A DNA stretch of 64,000 nt, from NCBI RefSeq assembly GCF_964340835.1, contig NZ_OZ204251.1. One strand, given 5' to 3'. Position 1 is the stretch's first letter; each line of letters begins with the position of its first letter. Source of the DNA: Bombilactobacillus bombi. GTDB lineage: Bacteria; Bacillota; Bacilli; Lactobacillales; Lactobacillaceae. The notes beneath the pieces are model-generated. The model worked only from the letters and a program-made list of their open reading frames with translations, ran no database searches and was not told where the DNA came from. This document shows, in pieces, positions 18,064 to 27,876 of the stretch. The translations under genes and the position numbers were made by a program.

Positions 18064-19208
18064 GTAAATATAAACAATTACAGCACGCTTATCAGCAACA
18101 ACAGTTAATTGATGTTGTTATGCGTCCCACTAAAGATATTTATACGGGTACTATTTGTCAACTGAATTCCAGATATCTTTTGATGCGTGTTTATAATGAT
18201 TATGGTTTATTGAATGGTTATGTTCTAATTGCAATTAGAGCAATTGCTTTTGTGAGCGATCATGGAGCAGATTTAGAGCGAATTAAGCAACGGATTAAAA
18301 TTGCACAAAGCAAAAAATTATTCACCTCGCAAGAATTAACAGTGCCACCATTTTCCGCAGATTATCTATTAACTACTGTATTGAAATATCTTATTAATCA
18401 GCAACTGATTGTCTTAATTATTGGGGCTACTAACTACCAATACCAACAGGCAAAAATTCAGGCGTTAAATAAGCAGCAAGTGAAAATATCAACAGTTGAT
18501 TTTTTTGATTTTGCGTATAATAATCAGCACATTGCTTTTATGAAAAATCAATTCGATGCGATTGAATTTGGGGGTCAAGAATTAAATCAAGCAACAAAAT
18601 TTTTTTTACAGACGCATAAACATCAATTACCTATTATGGTTAAAGCTAATTTGCATTTAATTCCATTATTAAAAAGTTTAAAAGATAAAGAAACTTTGAT
18701 AATGGTTTATATAAATACTTCAAATAACAATTTTTATGTTGGTAAAATTATTAACATAAACAATCAAGAAATGGTTTTGTCATTAGTTGATCAAGATGGA
18801 TATTTTGGTGGTTATGCTTTGATTCGTCTGAGTGAAGTGAGTTTTGTTTCAACGCAGACTGATTATTTACGGATAATTGCAACTTATCGTGCTTGGCATC
18901 AACAAGATAAAACATTTGTTCAGCCGGTCTTGGATGATAAAATGCAGTTTGATAATCAAAATCTCTGGCAATCAGTGTTTCAACAAGCTACATTACAAAA
19001 ATTAATGTTGCGAGTTCAATTTCGGCAACTAAATACGGATTTTCTTGCTTATGGACTACAAGCTCAGGAAAAGAGTGTTAAATTAGCTGTGTTTGATGAT
19101 TTGCAACGGCAGACCACACAAATTCAAGAATTTAAATATGATGATTTTGCGCGAATAACCTTTGGATATTTAAACTCATATTTTACAAAAGCCGAATTAA
19201 TCAATTAA
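18060..19208 (+). CDS. Unknown protein with internal repeats, coupled to dnaB
   Basis: I do not recognise this 382-residue protein. It has no signal peptide or membrane helix. Two stretches look like copies of one module: about residues 14-78 (YTGTICQLNSRYLLM, GLLNGYVLIAIRAIAFVS) and about 213-275 (YVGKIININNQEMVL, GYFGGYALIRLSEVSFVS). A weaker third copy may lie near 320-375. The pattern of short beta-strands suggests an Sm- or SH3-like barrel, but this is inference. It overlaps dnaB by ATGA, so it is co-expressed with the helicase. Confidence 0.75.
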   Translation: MSKYKQLQHAYQQQQLIDVVMRPTKDIYTGTICQLNSRYLLMRVYNDYGLLNGYVLIAIRAIAFVSDHGADLERIKQRIKIAQSKKLFTSQELTVPPFSADYLLTTVLKYLINQQLIVLIIGATNYQYQQAKIQALNKQQVKISTVDFFDFAYNNQHIAFMKNQFDAIEFGGQELNQATKFFLQTHKHQLPIMVKANLHLIPLLKSLKDKETLIMVYINTSNNNFYVGKIININNQEMVLSLVDQDGYFGGYALIRLSEVSFVSTQTDYLRIIATYRAWHQQDKTFVQPVLDDKMQFDNQNLWQSVFQQATLQKLMLRVQFRQLNTDFLAYGLQAQEKSVKLAVFDDLQRQTTQIQEFKYDDFARITFGYLNSYFTKAELIN

Positions 19209-19218
19209 ATGTTGCATA

Positions 19219-19231
19219 AATGTTCAGTATT
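19219..19231. promoter_or_regulatory. PurBox-like motif upstream of purA
   Basis: AATGTTCAGTATT is the reverse of the Firmicutes PurBox AWWWCCGAACWWT with one mismatch in 13. It lies 45 bases before the purA start. Confidence 0.45.
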
Positions 19232-19275
19232 GGTAAACTTAAAGGGTAAGATTAATTTAAAGAGGATGATGAAAA

Positions 19276-20559
19276 ATGACTGGTGTAGTAGTTGTAGGAA
19301 TGCAGTGGGGTGACGAAGGTAAAGGAAAAATCACTGACTTTTTAAGCCGTAAAGCGCAGATTGTAGCCCGTTATCAAGGGGGAGACAATGCGGGACATAC
19401 TGTGGAAGTTGATGATAAGGCTTACAAAATGCGGTTGGTACCCTCAGGAATTTTGAATGCAGATCGTATTGCAATGATTGGCAATGGAGTGGTAGTTAAT
19501 CCTAAATCCTTAGTAGCAGAAATGGCAACTTTACAGGATCAAGGTGTTAGCTTCGCTAATTTTAAAATTTCTAATCGGGCACAAGTGATTTTACCTTATC
19601 ATATTAAATTAGATGGACTTCAAGAACAAAGTAAGGGTGCTAATAAAATAGGTACCACTAATCGTGGTATCGGACCAGCCTATATGGATAAAGTGGCACG
19701 TGTCGGTATTCGGATGGCTGATTTAATTGAAAAAGATACCTTTGCTGCTAAATTAAAAGCAAATTTAGCTGTTAAGAATCGTGAATTTACTAAATTATAT
19801 GATAGTGAACCTTTACAATTTGAAGAAATTTTCACTGAATATTATCAATATGGTCAACAGTTACGTCCTTATGTTTGTGATACTTCTAAATTATTGAACG
19901 AAGAATTAAATTCAGGAGCAAAGGTCTTATTTGAAGGTGCACAAGGAATTATGTTGGATATTGATCACGGTACATATCCTTTTGTCACTTCTTCTAATCC
20001 TGTTGGCGGCTACACTGCTGGCTTGGGTGTGGGACCAACTCAGATTCATCGTATTGTCGGCGTGGCTAAGGCTTATACTTCACGTGTAGGAGCTGGACCA
20101 TTTCCAACAGAATTAACTGATGCTACTGGTGATTTTATTCGTGATGCAGGGCATGAATATGGCGTTGTAACCAAACGTCCTCGGCGAATTGGCTGGCTGG
20201 ATGCAGTCGTTTTACAACATGCTCAACGAGTTGCAGGCATAACTGATATTGCATTGAATAGTATTGACGTTTTAAGCGGACTACAGGAAGTTAAAATTTG
20301 TACAGGCTATAAATTGCCTGATGGTCAGATTATTAATGAATATCCGGCTAGTTTGAATATTTTAGACCAGTGTCAGCCAGTATATGTTACAATGCCCGGT
20401 TGGCAGCAACCGTTACGAGGAATAACAGATATGGATGCTTGGCCACAAGAAGCACGTAATTATTTAGCAAAAATCAAAGAATTAACAGGCTTAGATTTTG
20501 TGAGTGTGTCTGTAGGACCAAATCGGGATGAAACGATTGTGTTAAAAAATATCTGGTAA
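19276..20559 (+). CDS. purA: Adenylosuccinate synthetase
   Basis: PurA joins IMP and aspartate, using GTP, in the first step from IMP to AMP. The N-terminal GTP-binding motif VVGMQWGDEGKGK is intact, as are GGDNAGHT and GPTQIHRIVGVAKAY. Length is 427, normal for the family. The Shine-Dalgarno is AGAGGA. It stands alone between the dnaB unit and a terminator, with a PurBox-like motif upstream that suggests PurR control. Confidence 0.96.
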   Translation: MTGVVVVGMQWGDEGKGKITDFLSRKAQIVARYQGGDNAGHTVEVDDKAYKMRLVPSGILNADRIAMIGNGVVVNPKSLVAEMATLQDQGVSFANFKISNRAQVILPYHIKLDGLQEQSKGANKIGTTNRGIGPAYMDKVARVGIRMADLIEKDTFAAKLKANLAVKNREFTKLYDSEPLQFEEIFTEYYQYGQQLRPYVCDTSKLLNEELNSGAKVLFEGAQGIMLDIDHGTYPFVTSSNPVGGYTAGLGVGPTQIHRIVGVAKAYTSRVGAGPFPTELTDATGDFIRDAGHEYGVVTKRPRRIGWLDAVVLQHAQRVAGITDIALNSIDVLSGLQEVKICTGYKLPDGQIINEYPASLNILDQCQPVYVTMPGWQQPLRGITDMDAWPQEARNYLAKIKELTGLDFVSVSVGPNRDETIVLKNIW

Positions 20560-20578
20560 GTAGAGATTTTAAAATTTA

Positions 20579-20612
20579 AAAAAGCTGAGACAGAAATTTG
20601 TCTCAGCTTTTT
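20579..20612 (+). terminator. Terminator after purA
   Basis: AAAGCTGAGACA and TGTCTCAGCTTT are a perfect 12-bp stem followed by a T run. It also lies just beyond the end of the convergent gene at 20643 and may serve both. Confidence 0.92.
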
Positions 20613-20642
20613 AGATATTCCATAATTTTTTAATTGAGCAAG

Positions 20643-21560
20643 CTATTTAATATCCGCTACTGTATGCTTGCCAGTTTGAAAACCAGTAAAACTTCCTTGA
20701 TTTCGATTATAAATGAGTGTGTAATAATGCTTAGTTTCCTTGTTAATTTGGGTAATAAAGAATTTTGTTTCACGTGGAACATCGGAAATTTCGTAACCTG
20801 TAATAGCACTGTTTTTATAATTAGCATCAGAATTAAGTGCATATTGCTGTAACGCAGAGCCACTATTTTTTAGACCAATATTTTTGCCTAGTTGACTATA
20901 TTGATGTGATGAAGCATTAGGCTGATTAGCAACATCTGAATTGGTGAGAGTACTATTAATAGTATCAATGAAATTGGGCGCTTTAGTAATTCCTGAGACC
21001 CCTAAAGTATTGGTAAAACCAATAAATTTAGGTGGTTTAGTATTAGTTGTCGTTTTTAGGTAGTGACTTTTTACTGATCGATGGTTACGAAAGTATACCC
21101 GATAGCGATAACTACGAATTTGAGTTGTATCATCATAACAATTAATACTAAGAACAGTATATTGGCCTGTTCGATCCTGGCCCAATAACAACGGCGTAAT
21201 ACTACTAATATAACGATGCGGTTTTTGTTTAACTCGTTTTTGCAATTGTTTGGTTTGCGTAGGCGATAACCAACTGAATTTTTGTTGATGACGATTGAAT
21301 GAGTTAATTAAATTATCAATTTCAGTCAAGTCTTCTTGGTATTTTTGGTTGTCAATTTCATTAAGAGCAATGGCATGCGGATGGATACTTTTATTGATTT
21401 TATTTGGATTGACTAACAAATTAAAGGGAATTGTTTGAGCTGTCAGCCAATTGGAAGTAGCTTTCAGCAAAGGCTTTCGATTATAATAAATGGTAAATAA
21501 AGAAATACAGACAATCAAAATTGTACTCAAGAAGATGATGCGTTTTTTAGTTTTTTTCAA
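20643..21560 (-). CDS. Unknown membrane-anchored extracellular protein
   Basis: I do not recognise a family. The 305-residue product has one N-terminal membrane anchor (IIFLSTILIVCISLFTIYY) and a hydrophilic remainder predicted outside the cell, with no catalytic motif that I can name. The start is TTG at 21558-21560, preceded by GAGG at a suitable distance; there is no nearby ATG. A parS-like site lies inside the reading frame (20766-20781). It is divergent from another unknown envelope protein, which may share the region 21561-21768. Confidence 0.7.
   Translation of the reverse strand: MKKTKKRIIFLSTILIVCISLFTIYYNRKPLLKATSNWLTAQTIPFNLLVNPNKINKSIHPHAIALNEIDNQKYQEDLTEIDNLINSFNRHQQKFSWLSPTQTKQLQKRVKQKPHRYISSITPLLLGQDRTGQYTVLSINCYDDTTQIRSYRYRVYFRNHRSVKSHYLKTTTNTKPPKFIGFTNTLGVSGITKAPNFIDTINSTLTNSDVANQPNASSHQYSQLGKNIGLKNSGSALQQYALNSDANYKNSAITGYEISDVPRETKFFITQINKETKHYYTLIYNRNQGSFTGFQTGKHTVADIK
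20766..20781. promoter_or_regulatory. parS: parS-like ParB binding site within a coding region
   Basis: TGTTTCACGTGGAACA matches the parS consensus TGTTTCACGTGAAACA at 15 of 16 positions. Read on the other strand it is TGTTCCACGTGAAACA, which fits the Bacillus TGTTNCACGTGAAACA form. It sits inside the gene at 20643-21560, about 20 kb from oriC. Confidence 0.75.
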
Positions 21561-21768
21561 ATTGAGACCTCAATAATATTTAATTTGAATAATCTGATAG
21601 TTATCTTAGAAAAGAATTTTGATACTTAAAGTAGTATAAGCTAAAATCAACTATAGTACTACGCTAAGATAAAAGAGATTTATGGTTTTTGTAACAATAT
21701 TATTTTATACTATATCTCAATTCGTGGGGCTCATAGCAACAAAATTATTCTGAGAAAGATTGGCTTTT

Positions 21769-23034
21769 ATGAAGGCTCTTAAAAAGAAATTTAAACTGGT
21801 TCGACGTGTGTGCCAGACAATTCTTGTTATTGGTGTTACAACTTTTGTATTGCTGTTGTGTGGCGGTGGTGTGGATGTATCAGCTCAAAGTACCTTGCTT
21901 CATCAATATCAAACTCGTCAACAGCAAGCACTAATAACCCATGTAGATACCAAAAAAATTCAGCTTTTTAATAAGTTAATAAAAGCTGATGTTTGCGGAT
22001 TAGTTTTTAGTCCACAAACCAAACAAGATTTACAAAAAATTATGCGATTATTTAATAATCGCCAACAGAATCAACGCCAAATTGCTAGTTATTTTGATGG
22101 CAATTATTACGCTAATACAGTAACTAAAAAGCACTTGGACCGTACAGATCAAAATTTATTAAAAGAAAAGAATCAAACGGTTTACCAACGGCAAAAAAAT
22201 CGTTTGGATACTATTCGTATTTGGTTCGATCAAACACAAGATGCTAATCAATTTTTGAAAAAGACGACAGAAGCCTTCAAAACAAATCATAATCAGCTAG
22301 ATTTAACGCAAGTGTCACAGGCTAATGCTTATTATAAATTAATAAAAAATCGGCGGTGGCAACGTTATTGGAAACCACAAATTAATGAAATTTTAGCATA
22401 TTTTAAAAATTCGCAAGCTAATCGAGATAAAAACCAATTACAACAAGAAAAAGAGCAACTAGCAGCTCTTAAAAATGCCCCATTAACTCAAAGTTATCAA
22501 CCAGCACACGTGACGATTGTTGATAATGTGCAAGTTGCTGATGATGCTAATAAAGCCTTACAAGCTGCAGGAATCACAGCTAATGAGGTTTTGTATTTAT
22601 CGCAAAGTGATCAGACTTTATCACTTTTGCGACGAAGTAATGGTCGTTATCGCACGTCTGGTCCGCTCATTCGTATTATAGCCAATAATACAAATAGTGG
22701 CTTATATCGAATTCGTGAAGTTATTACTAACCCGGCTGATACAGCTGGAGTAGTTACGGATCGGACTCAGCCAACTTTTGGTCGTTACTATTCAGATGCT
22801 ACAGTCGTCGATTCAACTACTAATGCTGTCAGTGATTATAATCATGCTCAGCCGACTTTTTGGTTAAAAAATAATCCAGCATTACAAATGTCAATCATGT
22901 TCGGTAATAGTCGAACTATTGGATTTATTTATAGTGGTAGTTCAGCTTTGAATAACGGAATTGTAGTTGAGAATTCCGATTTAATTACGTTAACAAATTT
23001 AATTAATAGTGGTACTACTCTATACATTAACTAA
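21769..23034 (+). CDS. Unknown exported protein upstream of a PBP gene
   Basis: A 421-residue protein with a basic N-terminus and a hydrophobic segment (TILVIGVTTFVLLLCGGGVDVSA), giving a signal peptide or anchor. A Gln-rich helical middle (about 50-240, likely coiled coil) is followed by a beta-rich C-terminal part. I recognise no enzyme motif. I prefer the ATG at 21769; an in-frame TTG at 21760 is too close to the weak GAAAG. The PBP gene follows 53 bases later in the same direction, suggesting a role at the cell wall. Confidence 0.7.
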   Translation: MKALKKKFKLVRRVCQTILVIGVTTFVLLLCGGGVDVSAQSTLLHQYQTRQQQALITHVDTKKIQLFNKLIKADVCGLVFSPQTKQDLQKIMRLFNNRQQNQRQIASYFDGNYYANTVTKKHLDRTDQNLLKEKNQTVYQRQKNRLDTIRIWFDQTQDANQFLKKTTEAFKTNHNQLDLTQVSQANAYYKLIKNRRWQRYWKPQINEILAYFKNSQANRDKNQLQQEKEQLAALKNAPLTQSYQPAHVTIVDNVQVADDANKALQAAGITANEVLYLSQSDQTLSLLRRSNGRYRTSGPLIRIIANNTNSGLYRIREVITNPADTAGVVTDRTQPTFGRYYSDATVVDSTTNAVSDYNHAQPTFWLKNNPALQMSIMFGNSRTIGFIYSGSSALNNGIVVENSDLITLTNLINSGTTLYIN

Positions 23035-23087
23035 AATTATATTGGTTTTTATTAAGCAATATTTTGACCAGACTAAGGAGAAGATTT

Positions 23088-25724
23088 GTGCAACAAAGAT
23101 GGCAACGCTGGGTTAGTAATTTTAAAACACATCCGATAAGAAAAAGTTTGAAATATTGTTTGTTAATTTTTTTAGTGTTAATTATTGTCTTGATAATAGT
23201 ATTTTGTCATAAGTATTTAGGCGAAGTTCAAAAAGACATTACTGACGGTTATGTAATTAGTAGTGACGTCAACGAAAAAAATTTTCATCCGAAACAACCC
23301 ACCGTTATTAAAGATAATGCCAATAACGTTATGAAAACTTTAACTCATAGTCAAGCCGACTATGTACCTTATCAGCAAATTAATCCTATGCTGCGCAAAG
23401 GAATAGTTGCGGTGGAAGATCGACGTTATTATCAACATCACGGCGTGGATTTAACAGGAGTTGTACGGGCATTAACCTTATCAGTGTTTCATCGACAGGT
23501 CCAGGGTGGATCAACATTAACCCAGCAATTAGTAAAAAATATTATATTAAAAGATCAATCGCAGAGTTTTGACCGTAAAATTAAAGAAATGGTGATTGCT
23601 CAACAAATTGAACAAAAATTTTCTAAGCAAAAAATACTAGAGTTCTATTTAAATAATGTTTATTTAGGTCATGGTTGCTACGGCATGGGCAGTGCAGCAC
23701 AGTATTACTTTTCTAAAAATCAAAACCAACTCAATCCTGGACAAGCTGCGCTCTTGATTGGGATTCCCAATAATCAGGTGCTTTATGATCCCGTCGTTCA
23801 TCCCACAGCAGCCAAAAATCGCCGTAACACAGTTTTATATTCTTGGTATCAACAAGGATTACTGTCTAAAGCCCAGTTCAATCATTATTCACATCCAAAT
23901 ATTAAACTGCAAATTCATAATTTTACCTATGATAATGATGTATCGCAAGATTATGCTTTGAATTATGCGGTAGATAATGCTGTTAAGCAATTAATGACAG
24001 CCCACGGATTTGAAATGAAATATTTGTTTAATAGTGATCAAGAAAAAAATGAATATCGGAGTCGTTATTCACAAGTTTATGATAAATATTATGGGGAATT
24101 GTTAAATGGTGGTTTTATCATCAAAACTACTATTAACCAAGATTTGCAGCAGCAATTATTAAAAATTGTGCAACAGCAATATGCAAGCTATAATCAGCGT
24201 GATGCTGAAGGTAAGTTAGAACCACAAGTTGCTAGTACAATTATTGATAATCAAACTGGTAATGTACTGGCTATTATCGGTGGCCGCACTACACAAGACG
24301 ATCAATTAAATCGTGCCATTAGTGCTTATCGTCAACCAGGTTCCACAGCTAAGCCAATCATTGCTTATGCACCAGCTTTTGAACGCGGATATGCACCGCA
24401 AAGTCGAGTAATTGATGGTCCTGTCGGTAATGTTCAAAACTGGTATAGTGGTTATCGCGGTTCAGTCACTTTGCGCCAGGCTTTAGCCGATTCCATTAAC
24501 ACGGTAGCTTTTAAATTGGCTTTGTCTGATAAAGATAAATCTTTTTATCAACTTTTAGGAAAAATGCAATTTCAAGGCCTTTATCCGGCAGATAATAATC
24601 CTATTTTAGCAGTTGGGGGCTTTACTAAAGGTGTAACCACTACGGAAATGGCATCGGCCTATAGTTCATTTGCGCGCAATGGTAAATTTGTAGCTCCAAG
24701 TAATTTGAAAAGTATCGAAGATACAGTTAATAATCGAACCATATATCAAAATACACACACCAAAGTTCCTATCTATAATTCTAGTGCTAGTTATATGATA
24801 ATTAATGCTATGCAGAGTGTGGTAACTAATGGTTTGGGCAAGAATGCGGCTTTGCATAATTATTCTTACGTTGCTGGTAAAACTGGGACGACTGACTTTA
24901 ATCATGATGGCTACTTCGTGGGTATGACGCCACGCTTTACAATTGCTAATTGGACTGGATATGACCATCAGCAGCCATTAACTGAAGATCAATTACATTT
25001 GCCTATCCAAACTTTTCGAGCTGAAGGTGAGTTTTTAGTAGACTATTTAAAAGTGCCTAATACTGACTTCAAAGTACCTAATACAGTACGACGCGTTGGT
25101 GATAGTCTATATGTACGGCAAGAAGCAGTTCAAAAAAGTGTCGCGCAAATAATCACAGAAAATTATTTAGCATTTAATAGTGCTGAAATTAATGCTAATA
25201 AGAATCGCTTAAATAATTTGGATTATCGTTTGATTTATCATTTGACTAAAAAGCAAGAACAAGAGCGTGAACAAGTTGTTAAGCGGGCCATTGAAAAGTA
25301 CCAGCAGGTACCCTTTAATGAATTAGGACAATATAATCAAAAAGTTGCGCAATTACAAAAAATTCGTTATAAAAATGAAAATGTGAAACGGATGACGGCC
25401 AAGGCCGAGTTTAATCGAACGATTATGGACCTGCAGCGGGATTTGAATTTGAAACAAGCACAGTTGCAAGCACAAAAGGAAAATACTCGTTTAGCTAATT
25501 TTGAAGCTGAAAAGAGCCAAATAGAAGCTGAGCGAGAGGCTAAACGCAAGGCGAATGTTGATCGCTTAATGAAACAGTATCAACCCTTATTAGACAAGGT
25601 TAAAACTGCCTATCAGAATGATACAGCTGATAAAGAGCAATTAAAGCAACAATTAGAAAGACTAATTAATGAAATCCGCAGTTATGGCGGCAATGTTCCT
25701 GATCCTGTCATTGAAGTAAATTAA
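23088..25724 (+). CDS. Class A penicillin-binding protein with C-terminal coiled coil
   Basis: Bifunctional wall synthase: transglycosylase plus transpeptidase. After one membrane helix come the GT51 motifs AVEDRRYYQHHGVD and GGSTLTQQLVKN, then the transpeptidase with the active-site Ser419 (PGSTAKP), SINT and Lys598 (AGKTGTTD). Residues about 700-870 are an Arg/Lys/Glu/Gln-rich helical extension, likely a coiled coil, not part of the usual PBP core. I use the GTG at 23088 after AAGGAG, giving 878 residues. A strong terminator follows. Confidence 0.93.
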   Translation: MQQRWQRWVSNFKTHPIRKSLKYCLLIFLVLIIVLIIVFCHKYLGEVQKDITDGYVISSDVNEKNFHPKQPTVIKDNANNVMKTLTHSQADYVPYQQINPMLRKGIVAVEDRRYYQHHGVDLTGVVRALTLSVFHRQVQGGSTLTQQLVKNIILKDQSQSFDRKIKEMVIAQQIEQKFSKQKILEFYLNNVYLGHGCYGMGSAAQYYFSKNQNQLNPGQAALLIGIPNNQVLYDPVVHPTAAKNRRNTVLYSWYQQGLLSKAQFNHYSHPNIKLQIHNFTYDNDVSQDYALNYAVDNAVKQLMTAHGFEMKYLFNSDQEKNEYRSRYSQVYDKYYGELLNGGFIIKTTINQDLQQQLLKIVQQQYASYNQRDAEGKLEPQVASTIIDNQTGNVLAIIGGRTTQDDQLNRAISAYRQPGSTAKPIIAYAPAFERGYAPQSRVIDGPVGNVQNWYSGYRGSVTLRQALADSINTVAFKLALSDKDKSFYQLLGKMQFQGLYPADNNPILAVGGFTKGVTTTEMASAYSSFARNGKFVAPSNLKSIEDTVNNRTIYQNTHTKVPIYNSSASYMIINAMQSVVTNGLGKNAALHNYSYVAGKTGTTDFNHDGYFVGMTPRFTIANWTGYDHQQPLTEDQLHLPIQTFRAEGEFLVDYLKVPNTDFKVPNTVRRVGDSLYVRQEAVQKSVAQIITENYLAFNSAEINANKNRLNNLDYRLIYHLTKKQEQEREQVVKRAIEKYQQVPFNELGQYNQKVAQLQKIRYKNENVKRMTAKAEFNRTIMDLQRDLNLKQAQLQAQKENTRLANFEAEKSQIEAEREAKRKANVDRLMKQYQPLLDKVKTAYQNDTADKEQLKQQLERLINEIRSYGGNVPDPVIEVN

Positions 25725-25730
25725 GCACTA

Positions 25731-25805
25731 AAAAAGGCGTGTCTAAAGTGAATTTTCCCAGGTTTAATCTGGAGAAGTTATTACACTTTATAGACACGCC
25801 TTTTT
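25731..25805. terminator. Long bidirectional terminator between convergent genes
   Basis: AAAAAGGCGTGTCTA and TAGACACGCCTTTTT pair across 75 bases, continued by AAAGTG/CACTTT. A small CCAG/CTGG hairpin sits at the tip. T runs on both strands serve the PBP gene and the permease gene. Confidence 0.9.
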
Positions 25806-25806
25806 G

Positions 25807-27234
25807 TTACTCTGTAGTTCTTCGAGCAATTATTGGGAGGATAATACCCAAAGCAATTAAAGCAAAGGGTGTGATGATATTTAAGGCTAATTGGAACCAC
25901 CAGCTAGTAGGATTAGCTGCATAGGATAATTTAGGCACCATACCTAAAATGCAAGCAAAAGCAGTAAAGACAAAGCACCATAAACCCATGATAAAGCCCA
26001 AAGTTTGGTTTTTAATAAAAAGATAATCACTTTGAAATTTGTGGAGTTTACGACTGAGTAACATATAAGCAACGAAAACCCATAAATACCGCAAAGGCAT
26101 TACAATAGAATTCAAATTTAATAGCCATTTATATAAATCATTCATTCCGTTAATTCCCAATGCGGGAACAATGATAAGTATGGAAACTAAAATTCCAGTT
26201 AAAAGATAGCCATAAATGGGAATATTACGCTGGTTTTTTTGGCTTAATTTTGCGGGAATATAGCGGCTATCAGCATCATTAAGAAGAATTTGTAAGGGAG
26301 CATCGATAGAAACTGCTAAAGCGGCCGCTGAAGCTAGTATGTTAGCCAAAGCAAATAACCACATGAAAAAATTACCAACATGAAAATATTGACCCAGAAG
26401 TTGGAAAGCATAATAGGCACCATTAGCCATCAAATCAGAAGGAATATGATGCGCATTAAAGATAATTCCCATTGAAAAAGAACCTAAAATAGCAGAAACT
26501 GCTACCATAATCGCTAAAGTAATCATACCTTTAGGAAATTCTTTACTAGGATTTTTAGTTTGATTTACATATGGAGATATTTTTTCAGCACCACCGACAG
26601 CAAAAACTAACATAGAAATTGTCGTAAAGTAGTTAAAATCAAACTTCGGCATGTAGGTTGATAATTGATTCATATGGGCAGTTTGTATGGTCATTTTGGT
26701 CATGAAAGGGGCAGCTATACCTAAAATAATAAAGAGAATTGACATAGAAAACATGGCTACCCCGGCAATACTACCGATACGGCTTAATGTAGTCAAACCG
26801 CGTGAAGCTAACCACAAAAATATTAAGAAAATAACCAAACTTAAAGCTTGAACTAAAAAGACAGGTGCCTGATTGACAAAATTACCATTACCAGTAAACA
26901 ACCAGCTAAAACCAACCATAATAATTTGTGGCTTTTGAGCTAAATAAGGCACATGAACTACCCAATAAGTCCACGCTGCCAAATAGGCAAACTTGCTATT
27001 AGTTAATTCTTTAATCCAAGAGGATACTCCTCCGCCATCAGTTTTAAAAGTGGCTCCTAATTGTCCCACCATTAAGGTGTAGGGAATAAAGTAAAGCAGC
27101 ATTATGAGGATCCACGAGACTACCACCACCATGCCTTGATTGGCAAAGTTATTGACGACGTTAGATAACCCCCAGACTGTTGTAAAGGCAACTAGAGCAA
27201 TATTGAACCACCGCAATTGTTTTTTATTTTCCAT
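25807..27234 (-). CDS. APC-superfamily amino-acid permease (YjeM/GadC-like)
   Basis: A 475-residue integral membrane transporter with about 12 hydrophobic segments. The N-terminal VWGLSNVVNNFANQG and GGGVSSWIKE resemble the substrate-site helices of the amino-acid/polyamine antiporter group, near YjeM and GadC. The specific substrate cannot be read from sequence. The start ATG follows AAGGAG on the minus strand. No gene beside it suggests a decarboxylase partner, so an antiporter role is not supported by context. Confidence 0.85.
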   Translation of the reverse strand: MENKKQLRWFNIALVAFTTVWGLSNVVNNFANQGMVVVVSWILIMLLYFIPYTLMVGQLGATFKTDGGGVSSWIKELTNSKFAYLAAWTYWVVHVPYLAQKPQIIMVGFSWLFTGNGNFVNQAPVFLVQALSLVIFLIFLWLASRGLTTLSRIGSIAGVAMFSMSILFIILGIAAPFMTKMTIQTAHMNQLSTYMPKFDFNYFTTISMLVFAVGGAEKISPYVNQTKNPSKEFPKGMITLAIMVAVSAILGSFSMGIIFNAHHIPSDLMANGAYYAFQLLGQYFHVGNFFMWLFALANILASAAALAVSIDAPLQILLNDADSRYIPAKLSQKNQRNIPIYGYLLTGILVSILIIVPALGINGMNDLYKWLLNLNSIVMPLRYLWVFVAYMLLSRKLHKFQSDYLFIKNQTLGFIMGLWCFVFTAFACILGMVPKLSYAANPTSWWFQLALNIITPFALIALGIILPIIARRTTE

Positions 27235-27310
27235 AGTAACTCCTTGTCTAAATATAGTAAGATAGGTATATTGATAAGGGCAAACGCCTACTAATTATAC
27301 AGGAGTTAAT

Positions 27311-27718
27311 ATGAAGAATCTAATTAAAAAATATTGGGATGTTATTTCTTATTTAATCTTTGGGGGCTTAACAACTTTAATTAATTTACTAGTATTTTAT
27401 GAATTATATACTTGGCACCACATTTTAGGATATCAAGCAGCTAATGTCATTGCCTGGTTGTTGTCAGTGATCTTTGCGTACTTAACAAATAAACAATTTG
27501 TCTTTAATTCCCACCAATCATCCAAAAAAGCCGTTCTAAAAGAATTAGAGTCCTTCTTTTTCTTTCGCTTTTTAAGTTTAATCATAGATATGGGTATTTT
27601 AAAGGTTGGAATAGGCATAATGCAGGCTAATAGCCTTATTGTCAAATTACTAGATAATATCATTGTTGTAGTAGCCAATTATGTCTTCAGTAAGGTATTT
27701 ATCTTTAAAGATAAATAA
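27311..27718 (+). CDS. GtrA-family membrane protein
   Basis: A 135-residue protein with four hydrophobic helices and the GtrA signature (SYLIFGGLTTLINLLVF at the start, YLTNKQFVF in the middle, NYVFSKVFIFK at the end). GtrA-like proteins are thought to help flip lipid-linked sugars used to decorate wall or membrane polymers. AGGAG precedes the ATG. No glycosyltransferase gene is adjacent, so its substrate is unknown. Confidence 0.9.
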   Translation: MKNLIKKYWDVISYLIFGGLTTLINLLVFYELYTWHHILGYQAANVIAWLLSVIFAYLTNKQFVFNSHQSSKKAVLKELESFFFFRFLSLIIDMGILKVGIGIMQANSLIVKLLDNIIVVVANYVFSKVFIFKDK

Positions 27719-27840
27719 ACCGACAAATAAATTATTTTAAAAATAATCGCATAAAGAGATTAATATTAAATACCTAAAAATATCACATTTGCTAGCTCAA
27801 ATAAGTGTATTAGACATCTGTTTATAAAAGCAAAAAATAT

Positions 27841-27876
27841 ATTCTTAAAATATTTCCCGGGAAATATTTTAAGAAT
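27841..27876. promoter_or_regulatory. Noc-type binding site inside a 36-bp perfect palindrome
   Basis: ATTTCCCGGGAAAT at 27852-27865 is identical to the B. subtilis Noc (nucleoid occlusion) binding consensus. It is centred in a perfect 36-bp palindrome running from ATTCTTAAAAT to ATTTTAAGAAT. No T run follows, so a terminator is unlikely. Confidence 0.75.
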
